The notes under the pieces are model-generated. The model made no database searches and was not told the origin of the DNA. It saw nothing but the letters and a program-made list of their open reading frames with translations. Positions 47,498-60,496 of a stretch of 64,000 nt of DNA are shown here, one piece after another. The stretch lies in assembly GCF_025399895.1 (NCBI RefSeq), contig NZ_JAODUA010000001.1, positions 1,054,001 to 1,118,000 on the forward strand. Reading direction: 5' to 3'. Positions within the stretch are counted from its first letter, which is position 1; the number at the start of each line of letters is the position of its first letter. This stretch comes from Streptomyces sp. ASQP_92 (GTDB lineage Bacteria; Actinomycetota; Actinomycetes; Streptomycetales; Streptomycetaceae). Both the position numbers and the translations under genes were made by a program.

Positions 47498-48787
47498 ATG
47501 TCCCACGAGAACGAGTTCTTCGTACCCGACCCACAGGGTCAAGTCCCCAGCGCCGAAGGGTACTTCGGCGCCTACGGCGGCAAGTTCATCCCCGAGGCGC
47601 TGGTCGCCGCGGTCGACGAGGTGGCCGTCGAGTACGACAAGGCCAAGCACGACCCCGCCTTCGCGGCGGAGCTCAACGAGCTGATGGTCAACTACACCGG
47701 CCGGCCCAGCGCCCTGACCGAGGTGCCCCGCTTCGCCGAACACGCGGGCGGCGCCCGGGTGTTCCTCAAGCGCGAGGACCTCAACCACACCGGCTCGCAC
47801 AAGATCAACAACGTGCTCGGCCAGGCGCTCCTCACCAAGCGCATGGGCAAGACCCGCGTCATCGCCGAGACCGGAGCCGGCCAGCACGGCGTCGCCACGG
47901 CCACCGCCTGCGCCCTGTTCGGCCTCGACTGCACCATCTACATGGGCGAGATCGACACCCAGCGCCAGGCCCTGAACGTCGCCCGGATGCGGATGCTCGG
48001 CGCCGAGGTCGTCCCCGTCGCCTCCGGCAGCCGCACCCTCAAGGACGCCATCAACGAGGCGTTCCGCGACTGGGTCGCCAACGTCGACCGCACCCACTAC
48101 CTCTTCGGCACGGTCGCGGGACCGCACCCCTTCCCCGCGATGGTGCGCGACTTCCACAGGGTGATCGGCGTCGAGGCCCGCCGCCAGATCCTGGAGCGCG
48201 CCGGACGCCTGCCCGACGCGGCCGTCGCCTGTGTCGGCGGCGGTTCCAACGCGATCGGCCTCTTCCACGCCTTCATCCCGGACGCCTCCGTACGCCTCAT
48301 CGGCTGCGAGCCCGCCGGGCACGGCGTGGAGACGGGGGAGCACGCGGCGACCCTGACCGCGGGCGAGCCAGGCATCCTGCACGGCTCGCGGTCCTACGTC
48401 CTCCAGGACGAGGAGGGTCAGATCACCGAGCCCTACTCGATCTCGGCGGGCCTGGACTACCCGGGCATCGGCCCCGAGCACTCCTACCTCAAGGACATCG
48501 GCCGCGGCGAGTACCGCGCGGTCACCGACGACGCGGCGATGCAGGCCCTGCGGCTGCTCTCGCGCACCGAGGGCATCATCCCGGCCATCGAGTCGGCGCA
48601 CGCCCTCGCGGGCGCGCTCGACGTCGGCAAGGAGCTCGGCAAGGACGGCCTGATCGTGATCAACCTGTCCGGACGCGGCGACAAGGACATGGATACGGCC
48701 GCCCGCTACTTCGGCCTGTACGGCACCGACGCCGAGGTGGCCGCCGACGCCGCGGGCCTCGCCGAGATCGAGGGAGACGCCAAGTGA
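47498..48787 (+). CDS. trpB: Tryptophan synthase beta chain TrpB
   Basis: PLP enzyme joining indole and serine to tryptophan, in a complex with TrpA. 429 aa. PLP lysine is K102 in '[15 protein letters not shown]'; other motifs are '[12 protein letters not shown]', '[17 protein letters not shown]' and the phosphate-binding '[12 protein letters not shown]'. ATG at 47498. The GTG start of trpA overlaps the stop codon. Confidence 0.98.
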   Translation: MSHENEFFVPDPQGQVPSAEGYFGAYGGKFIPEALVAAVDEVAVEYDKAKHDPAFAAELNELMVNYTGRPSALTEVPRFAEHAGGARVFLKREDLNHTGSHKINNVLGQALLTKRMGKTRVIAETGAGQHGVATATACALFGLDCTIYMGEIDTQRQALNVARMRMLGAEVVPVASGSRTLKDAINEAFRDWVANVDRTHYLFGTVAGPHPFPAMVRDFHRVIGVEARRQILERAGRLPDAAVACVGGGSNAIGLFHAFIPDASVRLIGCEPAGHGVETGEHAATLTAGEPGILHGSRSYVLQDEEGQITEPYSISAGLDYPGIGPEHSYLKDIGRGEYRAVTDDAAMQALRLLSRTEGIIPAIESAHALAGALDVGKELGKDGLIVINLSGRGDKDMDTAARYFGLYGTDAEVAADAAGLAEIEGDAK

Positions 48788-49599
48788 GCGGGAACCTGAC
48801 TCTGCTGGACGACACCCTCGCCCGCGCGAAGGCCGAGGACCGCGCCGCGCTCATCGCCTATCTGCCCGCCGGGTTCCCGACCGTCGACGGCGGCATCGAA
48901 GCGGTCAAGGCCGTCTTCGAGGGTGGCGCCGACATCGTCGAGGTGGGCCTGCCGCACAGCGACCCGGTCCTGGACGGCCCGGTCATCCAGACCGCCGACG
49001 ACATCGCCCTCAAGGGCGGTGTGCGCATCGCGGACGTGCTGCGCACGGTCCGCGAGGCCCACGCGGCCACCGGCAAGCCGGTCCTGGTCATGACGTACTG
49101 GAACCCCGTCGACCGCTACGGCGTGGAGCGCTTCACCGCCGAGCTCGCCGAGGCGGGCGGCGCCGGCTGCATCCTGCCCGACCTGCCGGTCCAGGAGGCC
49201 GGGCTGTGGCGCGAGCACGCCGAGAAGCACGGCCTGGGCACGGTCTTCGTGGTCGCGCCCAGCAGCCGGGACGAGCGCCTCGCCACGATCACGGCGGCCG
49301 GATCCGGCTTCGTCTACGCGGCTTCCCTGATGGGCGTCACGGGCACCCGCGCCTCGGTCGGCGCCTCGGCCGAGAACCTGGTGGGCCGCACCCGCGCCAC
49401 CACCGACCTCCCGGTCTGTGTGGGCCTCGGCGTCTCCAACGCCGCCCAGGCCAAGGAGGTCGCCGCCTTCGCCGACGGCGTCATCGTCGGCTCGGCCTTC
49501 GTCAAGCTCATGCTGGACGCCCCCGACCACGCGGCGGGCCTCACCGCCGTACGGGAACTGGCGGCCGAGCTCGCCGAGGGCGTTCGCAGGACGTCGTAG
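48784..49599 (+). CDS. trpA: Tryptophan synthase alpha chain TrpA
   Basis: Cleaves indole-3-glycerol phosphate to indole, which is channelled to TrpB. 271-aa TIM barrel. Catalytic Glu and the following loop are in '[20 protein letters not shown]' and the second acidic residue in '[13 protein letters not shown]'; '[17 protein letters not shown]' binds phosphate. GTG start overlaps trpB by 4 bases, coupling their translation. Confidence 0.97.
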   Translation: MSGNLTLLDDTLARAKAEDRAALIAYLPAGFPTVDGGIEAVKAVFEGGADIVEVGLPHSDPVLDGPVIQTADDIALKGGVRIADVLRTVREAHAATGKPVLVMTYWNPVDRYGVERFTAELAEAGGAGCILPDLPVQEAGLWREHAEKHGLGTVFVVAPSSRDERLATITAAGSGFVYAASLMGVTGTRASVGASAENLVGRTRATTDLPVCVGLGVSNAAQAKEVAAFADGVIVGSAFVKLMLDAPDHAAGLTAVRELAAELAEGVRRTS

Positions 49600-49639
49600 C
49601 GCGCTCGTCGCACAGCTCACCCGTACGGGTGGAAGTCGG

Positions 49640-49669
49640 ACCGGGGAGGCACGAGCGTGCCTCCCCGGT
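49640..49669 (+). terminator. trpA terminator
   Basis: Perfect 14-bp repeat ACCGGGGAGGCACG/CGTGCCTCCCCGGT separated by AG, 40 bases after the trpA stop. It overlaps no coding region if the next gene starts at 49684. Confidence 0.85.
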
Positions 49670-49683
49670 TCGTTGCTGCGGGT

Positions 49684-50508
49684 GTGAGTGACAAGAACCC
49701 CGATGCGAAAAGGGCCGCGCGCGACCGGCTCATCCAAGAACGTGAACAGCACAAGGCCGGAGAGCGCCGCAGGCGGCAGCTCATCGTGGCCGGCGCCGTG
49801 GTGGGCGTGCTGGCCCTGGCCGCCGTGATCGGCGTGATCGCGGCGAACGCGGGCGGCAACGACAGCGCCAAGGGCGCGAGCACCGCCGGCCCGGTCGTCG
49901 CCCCCACCGGAGCCGACGGCAAGGACGCCCTGGCCATCCCGGTCGGCGCCGCCGACGCCCCCTCCACGCTCACGGTGTGGGAGGACTTCCGCTGCCCGGC
50001 GTGCGCCGCGTTCGAGAACGGAATGCGCTCCACGATCCACGAGCTGGAGACCAAGGGCCAGATCCGTGTCCAGTACCACCTGGCCACCCTCATCGACGAC
50101 AAGACCCGGGGCGGCGGCTCGCTGCACGCGGCCAACGCGGCGGGCTGCGCACAGGACGCGGGCAAGTTCCCCGCGTACCACGACGTCCTCTACACCAACC
50201 AGCCCGACGAGATGGACGACGCGTACGCGAAGAACGCCAAGCTGCTCGATCTGGCCAAGAAGGTGCCGGGCCTGGACACCCCCGCCTTCCGCTCCTGCGT
50301 CGAGAACGGGACGCACAACAGCTGGGTCGTGAAGTCCAACGAGGCCTTCCAGGCGGGCCACTTCAACGGAACGCCGACCGTGCAGCTCAACGGCGAATCG
50401 ATCTTCCCGACCAAGGGCGGCGAGCAGATCTCCCCGGCCACGTTCAAGAAGTGGGTCGCCCAGGCCAACAAGGGCAAGCCCGCCGGCAAGGCGAGCCCGG
50501 CCTCCTGA
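49684..50508 (+). CDS. DsbA-like thioredoxin-fold protein
   Basis: 274-aa membrane-anchored protein: basic N-terminal 'DAKRAARDRLIQEREQHKAG', one hydrophobic helix at about 34-53 ('LIVAGAVVGVLALAAVIGVI') and an extracytoplasmic thioredoxin domain with 'WEDFRCPACAAFENG'. It is a paralogue of the gene at 18642-19451 (CPIC). GTG 49684 is chosen because an earlier GTG (49657) lies inside the trpA terminator. It stands between trpA and lgt, a conserved Streptomyces order. Confidence 0.9.
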   Translation: MSDKNPDAKRAARDRLIQEREQHKAGERRRRQLIVAGAVVGVLALAAVIGVIAANAGGNDSAKGASTAGPVVAPTGADGKDALAIPVGAADAPSTLTVWEDFRCPACAAFENGMRSTIHELETKGQIRVQYHLATLIDDKTRGGGSLHAANAAGCAQDAGKFPAYHDVLYTNQPDEMDDAYAKNAKLLDLAKKVPGLDTPAFRSCVENGTHNSWVVKSNEAFQAGHFNGTPTVQLNGESIFPTKGGEQISPATFKKWVAQANKGKPAGKASPAS

Positions 50509-50588
50509 GCCCGGGGGCCTCTCGTTACTCATAAGTTGCCGGGCGGGTTGCCGCTGCGCCCGCCCGGCACGGTAGCGTCGTCCCTGCC

Positions 50589-51506
50589 ATGGAACTTGCC
50601 TTCATCCCCAGCCCGTCGACCGGTGTGATCCACCTCGGACCGATCCCGCTGCGCGGCTACGCCTTCTGCATCATCATCGGTGTCTTCGTCGCCGTCTGGT
50701 ACGGCAACAAGCGGTGGGTCGCCCGCGGTGGCCGCCCCGGCACCGTCGCCGACATCGCCGTGTGGGCGGTGCCCTTCGGGCTCGTCGGCGGCCGGCTCTA
50801 CCACGTCATCACCGACTACCAGCTGTACTTCGGCGACGGTGAGGACTGGGTCGGCGCCTTCAAGATCTGGGAGGGCGGCCTCGGCATCTGGGGCGCGGTC
50901 GCGCTCGGCGCGGTCGGCGCCTGGATCGGCTGCCGCCGCCGCGGCATCCCGCTTCCCGCCTGGGCCGACGTGCTGGCCCCCGGCCTCGCCTTCGCCCAGG
51001 CCATCGGCCGCTGGGGCAACTGGTTCAACCAGGAGCTGTACGGCCGGCCCACCGACGTCCCCTGGGCGCTGAAGATCAGCGAGGCCCCGAACCGGATCGC
51101 GGGCACCTACCACCCGACGTTCCTGTACGAGTCGCTGTGGTGTGTGGGCGCCGGCTTCCTGGTCATCTGGGCCGACCGCCGCTTCAAGCTCGGCCACGGC
51201 CGCGCGTTCGCGCTGTACGTCGCGGCGTACTGCTCGGGCCGGTTCTGGATCGAGGCCATGCGCGTCGACGAGGCCCACCACATTCTCGGGGTGCGCCTGA
51301 ACGTCTGGACGGCGGCCGTGGTGTTCCTGCTGGCCGTGGCCTACATCGTGATCTCCGCGAAGCTGCGGCCCGGCCGCGAGGAGATCATCGAGCCCGGCGC
51401 GCAGGACGACACGCCGGTCTCCCTGGACAAGGACGAGTCCCCGAACTCCCCGGACGAGCCGAAGGCGGATTCGGCGATCCCGGACCCGGAGCCCAAAAAG
51501 GCCTGA
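50589..51506 (+). CDS. lgt: Prolipoprotein diacylglyceryl transferase Lgt
   Basis: Adds diacylglycerol to the lipobox cysteine of lipoproteins, the step before LspA. 305-aa polytopic protein. The Lgt signature 'QAIGRWGNWFNQELYG' has the essential Arg at residue 141, and 'AGTYHPTFLYESLW' and 'GGLGIWGAVALG' are also typical. The last 45 residues are a Glu/Asp/Pro-rich cytoplasmic tail. ATG 50589, 80 bases after the DsbA-like gene; the gap contains a TAGCGT box (50573-50578) that may be an own promoter. Confidence 0.97.
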   Translation: MELAFIPSPSTGVIHLGPIPLRGYAFCIIIGVFVAVWYGNKRWVARGGRPGTVADIAVWAVPFGLVGGRLYHVITDYQLYFGDGEDWVGAFKIWEGGLGIWGAVALGAVGAWIGCRRRGIPLPAWADVLAPGLAFAQAIGRWGNWFNQELYGRPTDVPWALKISEAPNRIAGTYHPTFLYESLWCVGAGFLVIWADRRFKLGHGRAFALYVAAYCSGRFWIEAMRVDEAHHILGVRLNVWTAAVVFLLAVAYIVISAKLRPGREEIIEPGAQDDTPVSLDKDESPNSPDEPKADSAIPDPEPKKA

Positions 51507-51838
51507 CCGAGCCGGGTGCTCCCCTGGGGCTCCGCCCCAGACCCCGCATCGCGCCTGAAGGGCGCTCGTCCTCAATCGCCGGACAGGCTGAGGTGGCCTG
51601 CACTGGCCAGCCCCGAGCGCTTAAGGGGCGCGGGGAACTGCGCGAGAAGCGGGCACGGTCCGCACACGACGTGGGGTTTCAGGGGCGCGGGGAACTGCGC
51701 GCCCAGCCCAAGACGGCCCGCACCCGAAAAGCAGCCCCTCCGGCGTGTGAGGAGCGGGGGCTCGGGGGCGGAGCCCCCGCGGTCCCGGTCGGCACGAACA
51801 ACCCTGGCCCGCCCCGAAACTCCCCGCCCCCCGGAGGG
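51507..51838. repeat. Intergenic block of dispersed repeats, inverted relative to 8127-8683
   Basis: No gene seen in these 332 bases. In order: CTGGGGCTCCGCCCCAG hairpin (51525-51541), the inverted 22-base element (51562-51583, contains CTCGTCCTCAATCGCCGGA), then the 19-mer GGGGCGCGGGGAACTGCGC at 51625-51643 and 51682-51700, and a GGGGGCTC/GAGCCCCC hairpin (about 51756-51778). The same units appear in reverse order and orientation at 8244-8529. It may also terminate lgt and the convergent ribokinase gene. Confidence 0.8.
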
Positions 51839-52726
51839 CTACCCGTCGATCTCCCCCCGATACGGCATGGACGTCGCCGCCCCCGGCCGCTGCACCGAGA
51901 GCGCGGCCGCGCTGGACGCCCAGGTGAGCGCGTCGATCATCGGGCGGCCCTCGGCGAGAGCCACCGCGAGGGCGCCCACGAAGGTGTCACCGGCGCCCGT
52001 CGTGTCCACCGCGGTGACCGGCGGCGCCAGCACGGCCACCGGCTCCGGCTGCGACCGGGACGCGTACAGACAGCCCCGCGCGCCCAGCGTGATCACGACC
52101 TCGGGCACCTGCGCGAGCAGCGCCTCGGCGGCGCGCTGCGGGTCGCCCGAGACGCCGGTGAGGGTGGCGGCCTCGTGCTCGTTGGGCACCAACAGGTCGG
52201 TGGCGGCGAGGAGTTCGGCGGGCAGCGGCTGGGCGGGCGCGGGGGTCAGGATCGTACGGACTCCGTTGCGCCGGGCCGTTTCGGCGCCCTCCAGGACCGC
52301 GCTCATGGGCAGTTCCAGCTGGAGCAGCAGGGACCGGGCCTCGGCGATCACCGCGCGGTCGGCGTGGCTGAGCGAGGTGACCGAGCCGTTGGCGCCGGGG
52401 ATGACCACGATCGAGTTGGCGCCGTCGCCGTCGACCACGATGTGGGCGGTGCCGGTGGGGCCCTCGGTGGTGCGCAGCAGATCGATGTCGACGCCCGAGC
52501 CCTCGAGCGTGGCGCGCAGCCGCCCGCCGAACTCGTCCGTGCCCACCGCCCCGATCATCGCGACCTCCGCCCCGGCCCGGGCGGCGGCGACGGCCTGGTT
52601 GGCGCCCTTGCCGCCGGGGATGGTGCGGAACTCGTGTCCTGTGACGGTCTCACCGCTGCGGGGCGCGGTCGTGACGTAGGCGACGAGGTCCATGTTGGTG
52701 CTGCCGAGCACGGTGATCCGGGTCAT
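51839..52726 (-). CDS. rbsK: Ribokinase
   Basis: PfkB-family sugar kinase, 295 aa, phosphorylating D-ribose. Family motif 1 is 'IPGGKGANQAVAAARAG' after 'GSTNMDLVAYV', and motif 2 is 'AVDTTGAGDTFVGALAVAL' with the catalytic Asp. No ribose transporter or regulator is adjacent, so regulation is not evident; other sugars cannot be excluded. ATG at 52726. Confidence 0.93.
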   Translation of the reverse strand: MTRITVLGSTNMDLVAYVTTAPRSGETVTGHEFRTIPGGKGANQAVAAARAGAEVAMIGAVGTDEFGGRLRATLEGSGVDIDLLRTTEGPTGTAHIVVDGDGANSIVVIPGANGSVTSLSHADRAVIAEARSLLLQLELPMSAVLEGAETARRNGVRTILTPAPAQPLPAELLAATDLLVPNEHEAATLTGVSGDPQRAAEALLAQVPEVVITLGARGCLYASRSQPEPVAVLAPPVTAVDTTGAGDTFVGALAVALAEGRPMIDALTWASSAAALSVQRPGAATSMPYRGEIDG

Positions 52727-52830
52727 GCCGGGATTGTCTCCCGAGGGCGGCCGGTTATGTGACCGCGAAGGGCCCGGCGCGTTCGGCGGGGCGGTCCCCG
52801 AAGCCCGCTCCAGGTGAGCCCAACCTCACT

Positions 52831-52846
52831 AAGTAAGGCCTTGCTT
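52831..52846. promoter_or_regulatory. Imperfect palindrome upstream of the VIT1-type gene
   Basis: AAGTAAGGCCTTGCTT, an imperfect 16-base palindrome (two mismatched positions) 93 bases before the gene. Together with flanking CT and GC it partly resembles the actinobacterial iron box recognised by DmdR/IdeR, about 10 of 19 positions by my count. Confidence 0.35.
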
Positions 52847-52939
52847 GCTGGCGGGGCCCTTACATCGAGCGTAGTTTCGAGGGTGTTGAGGGGGCGCGGG
52901 ACGTGAACGGTGCCCGCTGCTGGAAGCAAGGGGATAGCT

Positions 52940-53671
52940 GTGTCCATCATCGATACCGACGCGACGCTGCACGAGGCGCACCGCGACAACCACACCCACC
53001 GCGATGTCAACGGTGGTTGGCTGCGCCCGGCCGTGTTCGGCGCGATGGACGGCCTGGTCTCCAACCTCGCCCTGATGACGGGTGTCGCCGGTGGCGAGGT
53101 CTCGCACCGCACGATCGTCATCACCGGACTCGCCGGACTCGCGGCCGGCGCCTTCTCGATGGCGGCCGGCGAGTACACCTCGGTCGCCTCGCAGCGGGAG
53201 CTCGTCGAGGCCGAACTCGCCATCGAGCGGCGGGAGTTGCGCAAGCACCCGGCCGACGAGGAGCGCGAGCTCGCCGAGTTGTACATGTCGCGCGGCGTCG
53301 AACCGGAGCTGGCCCGCGAGGTCGCCCGGCAGCTTTCGCAGGACCCCGAGCAGGCGCTGGAGATCCACGCCCGCGAGGAGCTCGGCATCGACCCCTCCGA
53401 CCTGCCCTCGCCCACGGTGGCCGCGGTCTCCTCCTTCGCCTCCTTCGCGCTGGGCGCGCTGCTGCCCCTGCTGCCGTATCTGCTCGGCGCCTCCGCGCTG
53501 TGGCCGGCGGTGCTGCTCGCGCTCGTGGGCCTCTTCGGGTGCGGCGCGGTGGTCGCCAAGGTGACGGCCCGCTCGTGGTGGTTCAGCGGTGTGCGCCAGC
53601 TCGCCCTCGGTGGCGCGGCGGCCGCCCTCACCTTCGGGATCGGCTCCTTCTTCGGAACGGCCATCGGCTGA
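52940..53671 (+). CDS. VIT1/CCC1-family ion transporter
   Basis: 243-aa protein. After 25 hydrophilic residues comes 'LRPAVFGAMDGLVSNLALM', the first membrane helix and signature of the VIT1/CCC1 family, followed by 'GAFSMAAGEYTSVASQREL', a cytoplasmic Glu-rich domain ('ERRELRKHPADEERELAELY') and three more helices. Family members move iron or manganese. GTG 52940 follows AAGGGG (52928-52933). Possible control by iron is suggested by an upstream palindrome only. Confidence 0.9.
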   Translation: MSIIDTDATLHEAHRDNHTHRDVNGGWLRPAVFGAMDGLVSNLALMTGVAGGEVSHRTIVITGLAGLAAGAFSMAAGEYTSVASQRELVEAELAIERRELRKHPADEERELAELYMSRGVEPELAREVARQLSQDPEQALEIHAREELGIDPSDLPSPTVAAVSSFASFALGALLPLLPYLLGASALWPAVLLALVGLFGCGAVVAKVTARSWWFSGVRQLALGGAAAALTFGIGSFFGTAIG

Positions 53672-53680
53672 CGGACGACG

Positions 53681-53702
53681 AGGGCCCCGCGCACGGGGCC
53701 CT
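53681..53702 (+). terminator. First terminator hairpin behind the VIT1-type gene
   Basis: AGGGCCCCG/CGGGGCCCT with loop CGCA, 9 bases after the stop codon. Confidence 0.75.
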
Positions 53703-53743
53703 CACGCACAGGGACCCTCGCTCGGGGCCCTCACGCGCGGACA

Positions 53744-53781
53744 TCACACGGGGCGGCGCCACTCGGCGCCGCCCCGTGTGA
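53744..53781 (+). terminator. Second, stronger terminator hairpin
   Basis: Perfect 17-bp stem (53744-53760 with 53765-53781, core ACGGGGCGGCGCC/GGCGCCGCCCCGT) and loop ACTC, followed by CATTCGTCC. It insulates gltB from upstream transcription. Confidence 0.85.
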
Positions 53782-53852
53782 CATTCGTCCTGCGCGTCGC
53801 GGCCTCCTGGGCCGTAGAATGACGGAGTATGCAGAGGCCCACATAACTAATC

Positions 53853-53879
53853 GTTACTCGGCGGTTTCACAGCCGTAAC
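53853..53879 (-). promoter_or_regulatory. GlnR-box-like site upstream of gltBD
   Basis: On the minus strand the site reads GTTAC-n6-GAAAC-n6-GTAAC. The published GlnR half-site pattern in Streptomyces is gTnAc-n6-GaAAc, so three consecutive half-sites match, with the exact 11-base period. It lies 203 bases before gltB and 33 bases behind the TAGAAT box. GlnR is the OmpR-type nitrogen regulator, and gltBD is a nitrogen-assimilation operon, which fits. Confidence 0.68.
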
Positions 53880-54081
53880 GGCCGGGCATAGGCCGTACAC
53901 ACCCGAGAACCGCACTCCTGTGCGCCCCCGTGGGCAATGAAGCCCGCAGCCGGGTGTCCGCATGCTGGAATGCACTATCCGGTTCCCGAGATACGTTCCA
54001 TCATGTAACCTGCACCAAATTTCGCAGAGGGCCAACGTCGTCCCTCGGCAAGCACATGCCACGACGACGACGGGAGAGCCG

Positions 54082-58639
<4,558 letters not shown>

Positions 58640-58647
<8 letters not shown>

Positions 58648-60100
58648 CCCCAAGGGCTTCCTGACCACCGGCCGCGAGGTCGCCAAGACCCGCCCGGTGG
58701 GCGAGCGCCTCAAGGACTGGAACGAGGTCTACGTTCCCGGTTCGCTGCTGCCGATCATCAGCAAGCAGGCCGGGCGCTGCATGGACTGCGGCATCCCGTT
58801 CTGCCACAACGGCTGTCCGCTGGGGAACCTGATCCCCGAGTGGAACGACTACGCCTACCGCGAGGACTGGCAGGCCGCCTCCGAGCGCCTGCACGCCACC
58901 AACAACTTCCCGGAGTTCACCGGGCGGCTGTGCCCGGCCCCCTGCGAGTCGGCGTGTGTGCTCGGCATCAACCAGCCCGCCGTCACCATCAAGAACGTCG
59001 AAGTCTCCATCATCGACAAGGCGTGGGACACGGGCGACGTCAGGCCCCAGGCGCCCGAGCGCCTGTCCGGCAAGACCGTCGCGGTCATCGGCTCGGGCCC
59101 GGCGGGCCTGGCCGCCGCCCAGCAGCTCACCCGGGCCGGCCACACGGTCGCCGTGTACGAGCGTGCCGACCGCATCGGCGGTCTGCTGCGCTACGGCATC
59201 CCCGAGTTCAAGATGGAGAAGGTGCACATCAACCGCCGCATCGAGCAGATGCGCGCGGAGGGCACCAAGTTCCGCACCGAGGTCGAGATCGGCCGCGACA
59301 TCGACGCCGCCAAGCTGCGCAAGCGCTACGACGCGGTCGTCATCGCGGCCGGCGCCACGGTCTCGCGCGACCTGCCGGTCCCGGGCCGCGAGCTGAACGG
59401 CATCCACTTCGCGATGGAGTACCTGCCGCTCGCCAACAAGGTGCAGGAGGGCGACTTCGTGGCGCCCCCCATCACCGCCGAGGGCAAGCACGTCGTGGTC
59501 ATCGGCGGCGGCGACACCGGCGCGGACTGCGTGGGCACCGCCCACCGCCAGGGCGCGGCCTCCGTCACCCAGCTGGAGATCATGCCGAGGCCGGGCGACG
59601 AGCGGAACCCCGGCCAGCCCTGGCCGACGTTCCCCATGCTCTACAAGGTGACCTCCGCGCACGAGGAGGGCGGCGAGCGGGTCTACTCCGTCTCGACCAC
59701 CCACTTCGAGGGCGACGAGGACGGCAACGTGCAGTCGCTGCACCTCACCGAGGTCGAGTTCATCGACGGCAAGCTGACCCCCAAGCCCGGCACCGAGCGG
59801 TCCATTCCCGCCCAGCTCGTCACCCTGGCCATGGGCTTCACCGGCACCGACCAGGCCAACGGCCTGGTCCAGCAGTTCGGTCTCGAACTGGACGCACGCG
59901 GCAACGTGGCCCGCGACGCGGACTTCGCGACCAACGTCGACGGCGTCTTCGTCGCCGGTGACGCCGGCCGCGGCCAGTCCCTGATCGTCTGGGCGATCGC
60001 CGAAGGCCGTTCCGCGGCCCGCGGTGTAGACCGCTATCTGACCGGCGCGAGCGACCTGCCCGCCCCGATCCGCCCCACGGACCGTGCCCTGACGGTCTGA
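58640..60100 (+). CDS. gltD: Glutamate synthase small subunit GltD
   Basis: FAD and iron-sulphur protein that passes electrons from NADPH to GltB. 486 aa. N-terminal Cys clusters '[20 protein letters not shown]' and '[14 protein letters not shown]' bind the 4Fe-4S centres, '[16 protein letters not shown]' binds FAD and '[16 protein letters not shown]' binds NADPH. The C-terminal '[19 protein letters not shown]' is the second FAD motif. ATG at 58640 lies inside the end of gltB, so the two subunits are translationally coupled. Confidence 0.97.
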
Positions 60101-60212
60101 CCCCTCATCGTCCCGCACAACGACGTGCGGAACTGACCGGCGCCCGCCCCACTGTCCCCGACCGGACGACTGGGCGGGCGCCGCGGCGTGTGCGGCCGGG
60201 GGCCGCCCGATG

Positions 60213-60231
60213 TATTGACTAATAGTCAATA
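60213..60231. promoter_or_regulatory. Palindromic operator TATTGACT-AAT-AGTCAATA
   Basis: Perfect 8-bp inverted repeat with a 3-base centre, in the 177-base gap behind gltD and 47 bases before the next start codon. It contains TTGACT (60215-60220), a good -35 box, so binding would block transcription. The size and symmetry fit a TetR or MarR-family operator. No such regulator is encoded in the window. Confidence 0.7.
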
Positions 60232-60277
60232 ACGCTTCACGCTCGGGGCGAGCCGCCGTCCGCCACCGGGAGGTCCC

Positions 60278-60496
60278 ATGAGCAACGAAGCGCTGTCGCG
60301 GGTCAGTACGGAGCTGGGGGCCACACCACCGGACAGCCTCGCCCACCTGACGAGCGATCAACTCACCCTGCTGGCCAGCGCGTTGGGCACCGAGCGCGCG
60401 CACCGCGCGGCCGGCCTCGAAGAGGCCGCCGAAGCCGCCCTGGGGCTCGTGCCCGCCCTCGCCCGGGGACCCGTCCGCCGCATCCTCTTCAAGTGA
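60278..60496 (+). CDS. Small protein of unknown function (72 aa)
   Basis: 72-aa soluble protein, 'LTSDQLTLLASALGTERAHR' in its middle, helical, with a basic end 'GPVRRILFK'. No family recognised. The ATG at 60278 follows GGGAGG (60269-60274), and its stop overlaps the GTG of the next gene by 4 bases (GTGA). It is the first gene of a two-gene unit behind the palindromic operator. Confidence 0.75.
   Translation: MSNEALSRVSTELGATPPDSLAHLTSDQLTLLASALGTERAHRAAGLEEAAEAALGLVPALARGPVRRILFK

Larger units (their letters stand above)
53672..54081 (+). promoter_or_regulatory. Long gltB upstream region with terminators and promoter
   Basis: This 410-base gap starts with two hairpins that end the VIT1-type transcript, then has a TAGAAT box (53815-53820) as a candidate -10, the GlnR-like site (53853-53879) and about 200 bases of leader before the gltB ATG. 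A second candidate -10, TAACCT (54006-54011), stands 75 bases before gltB. I see no convincing gene in the leader; the gltB frame is open up to 53962 but the added residues are not part of GltB. Confidence 0.6.
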
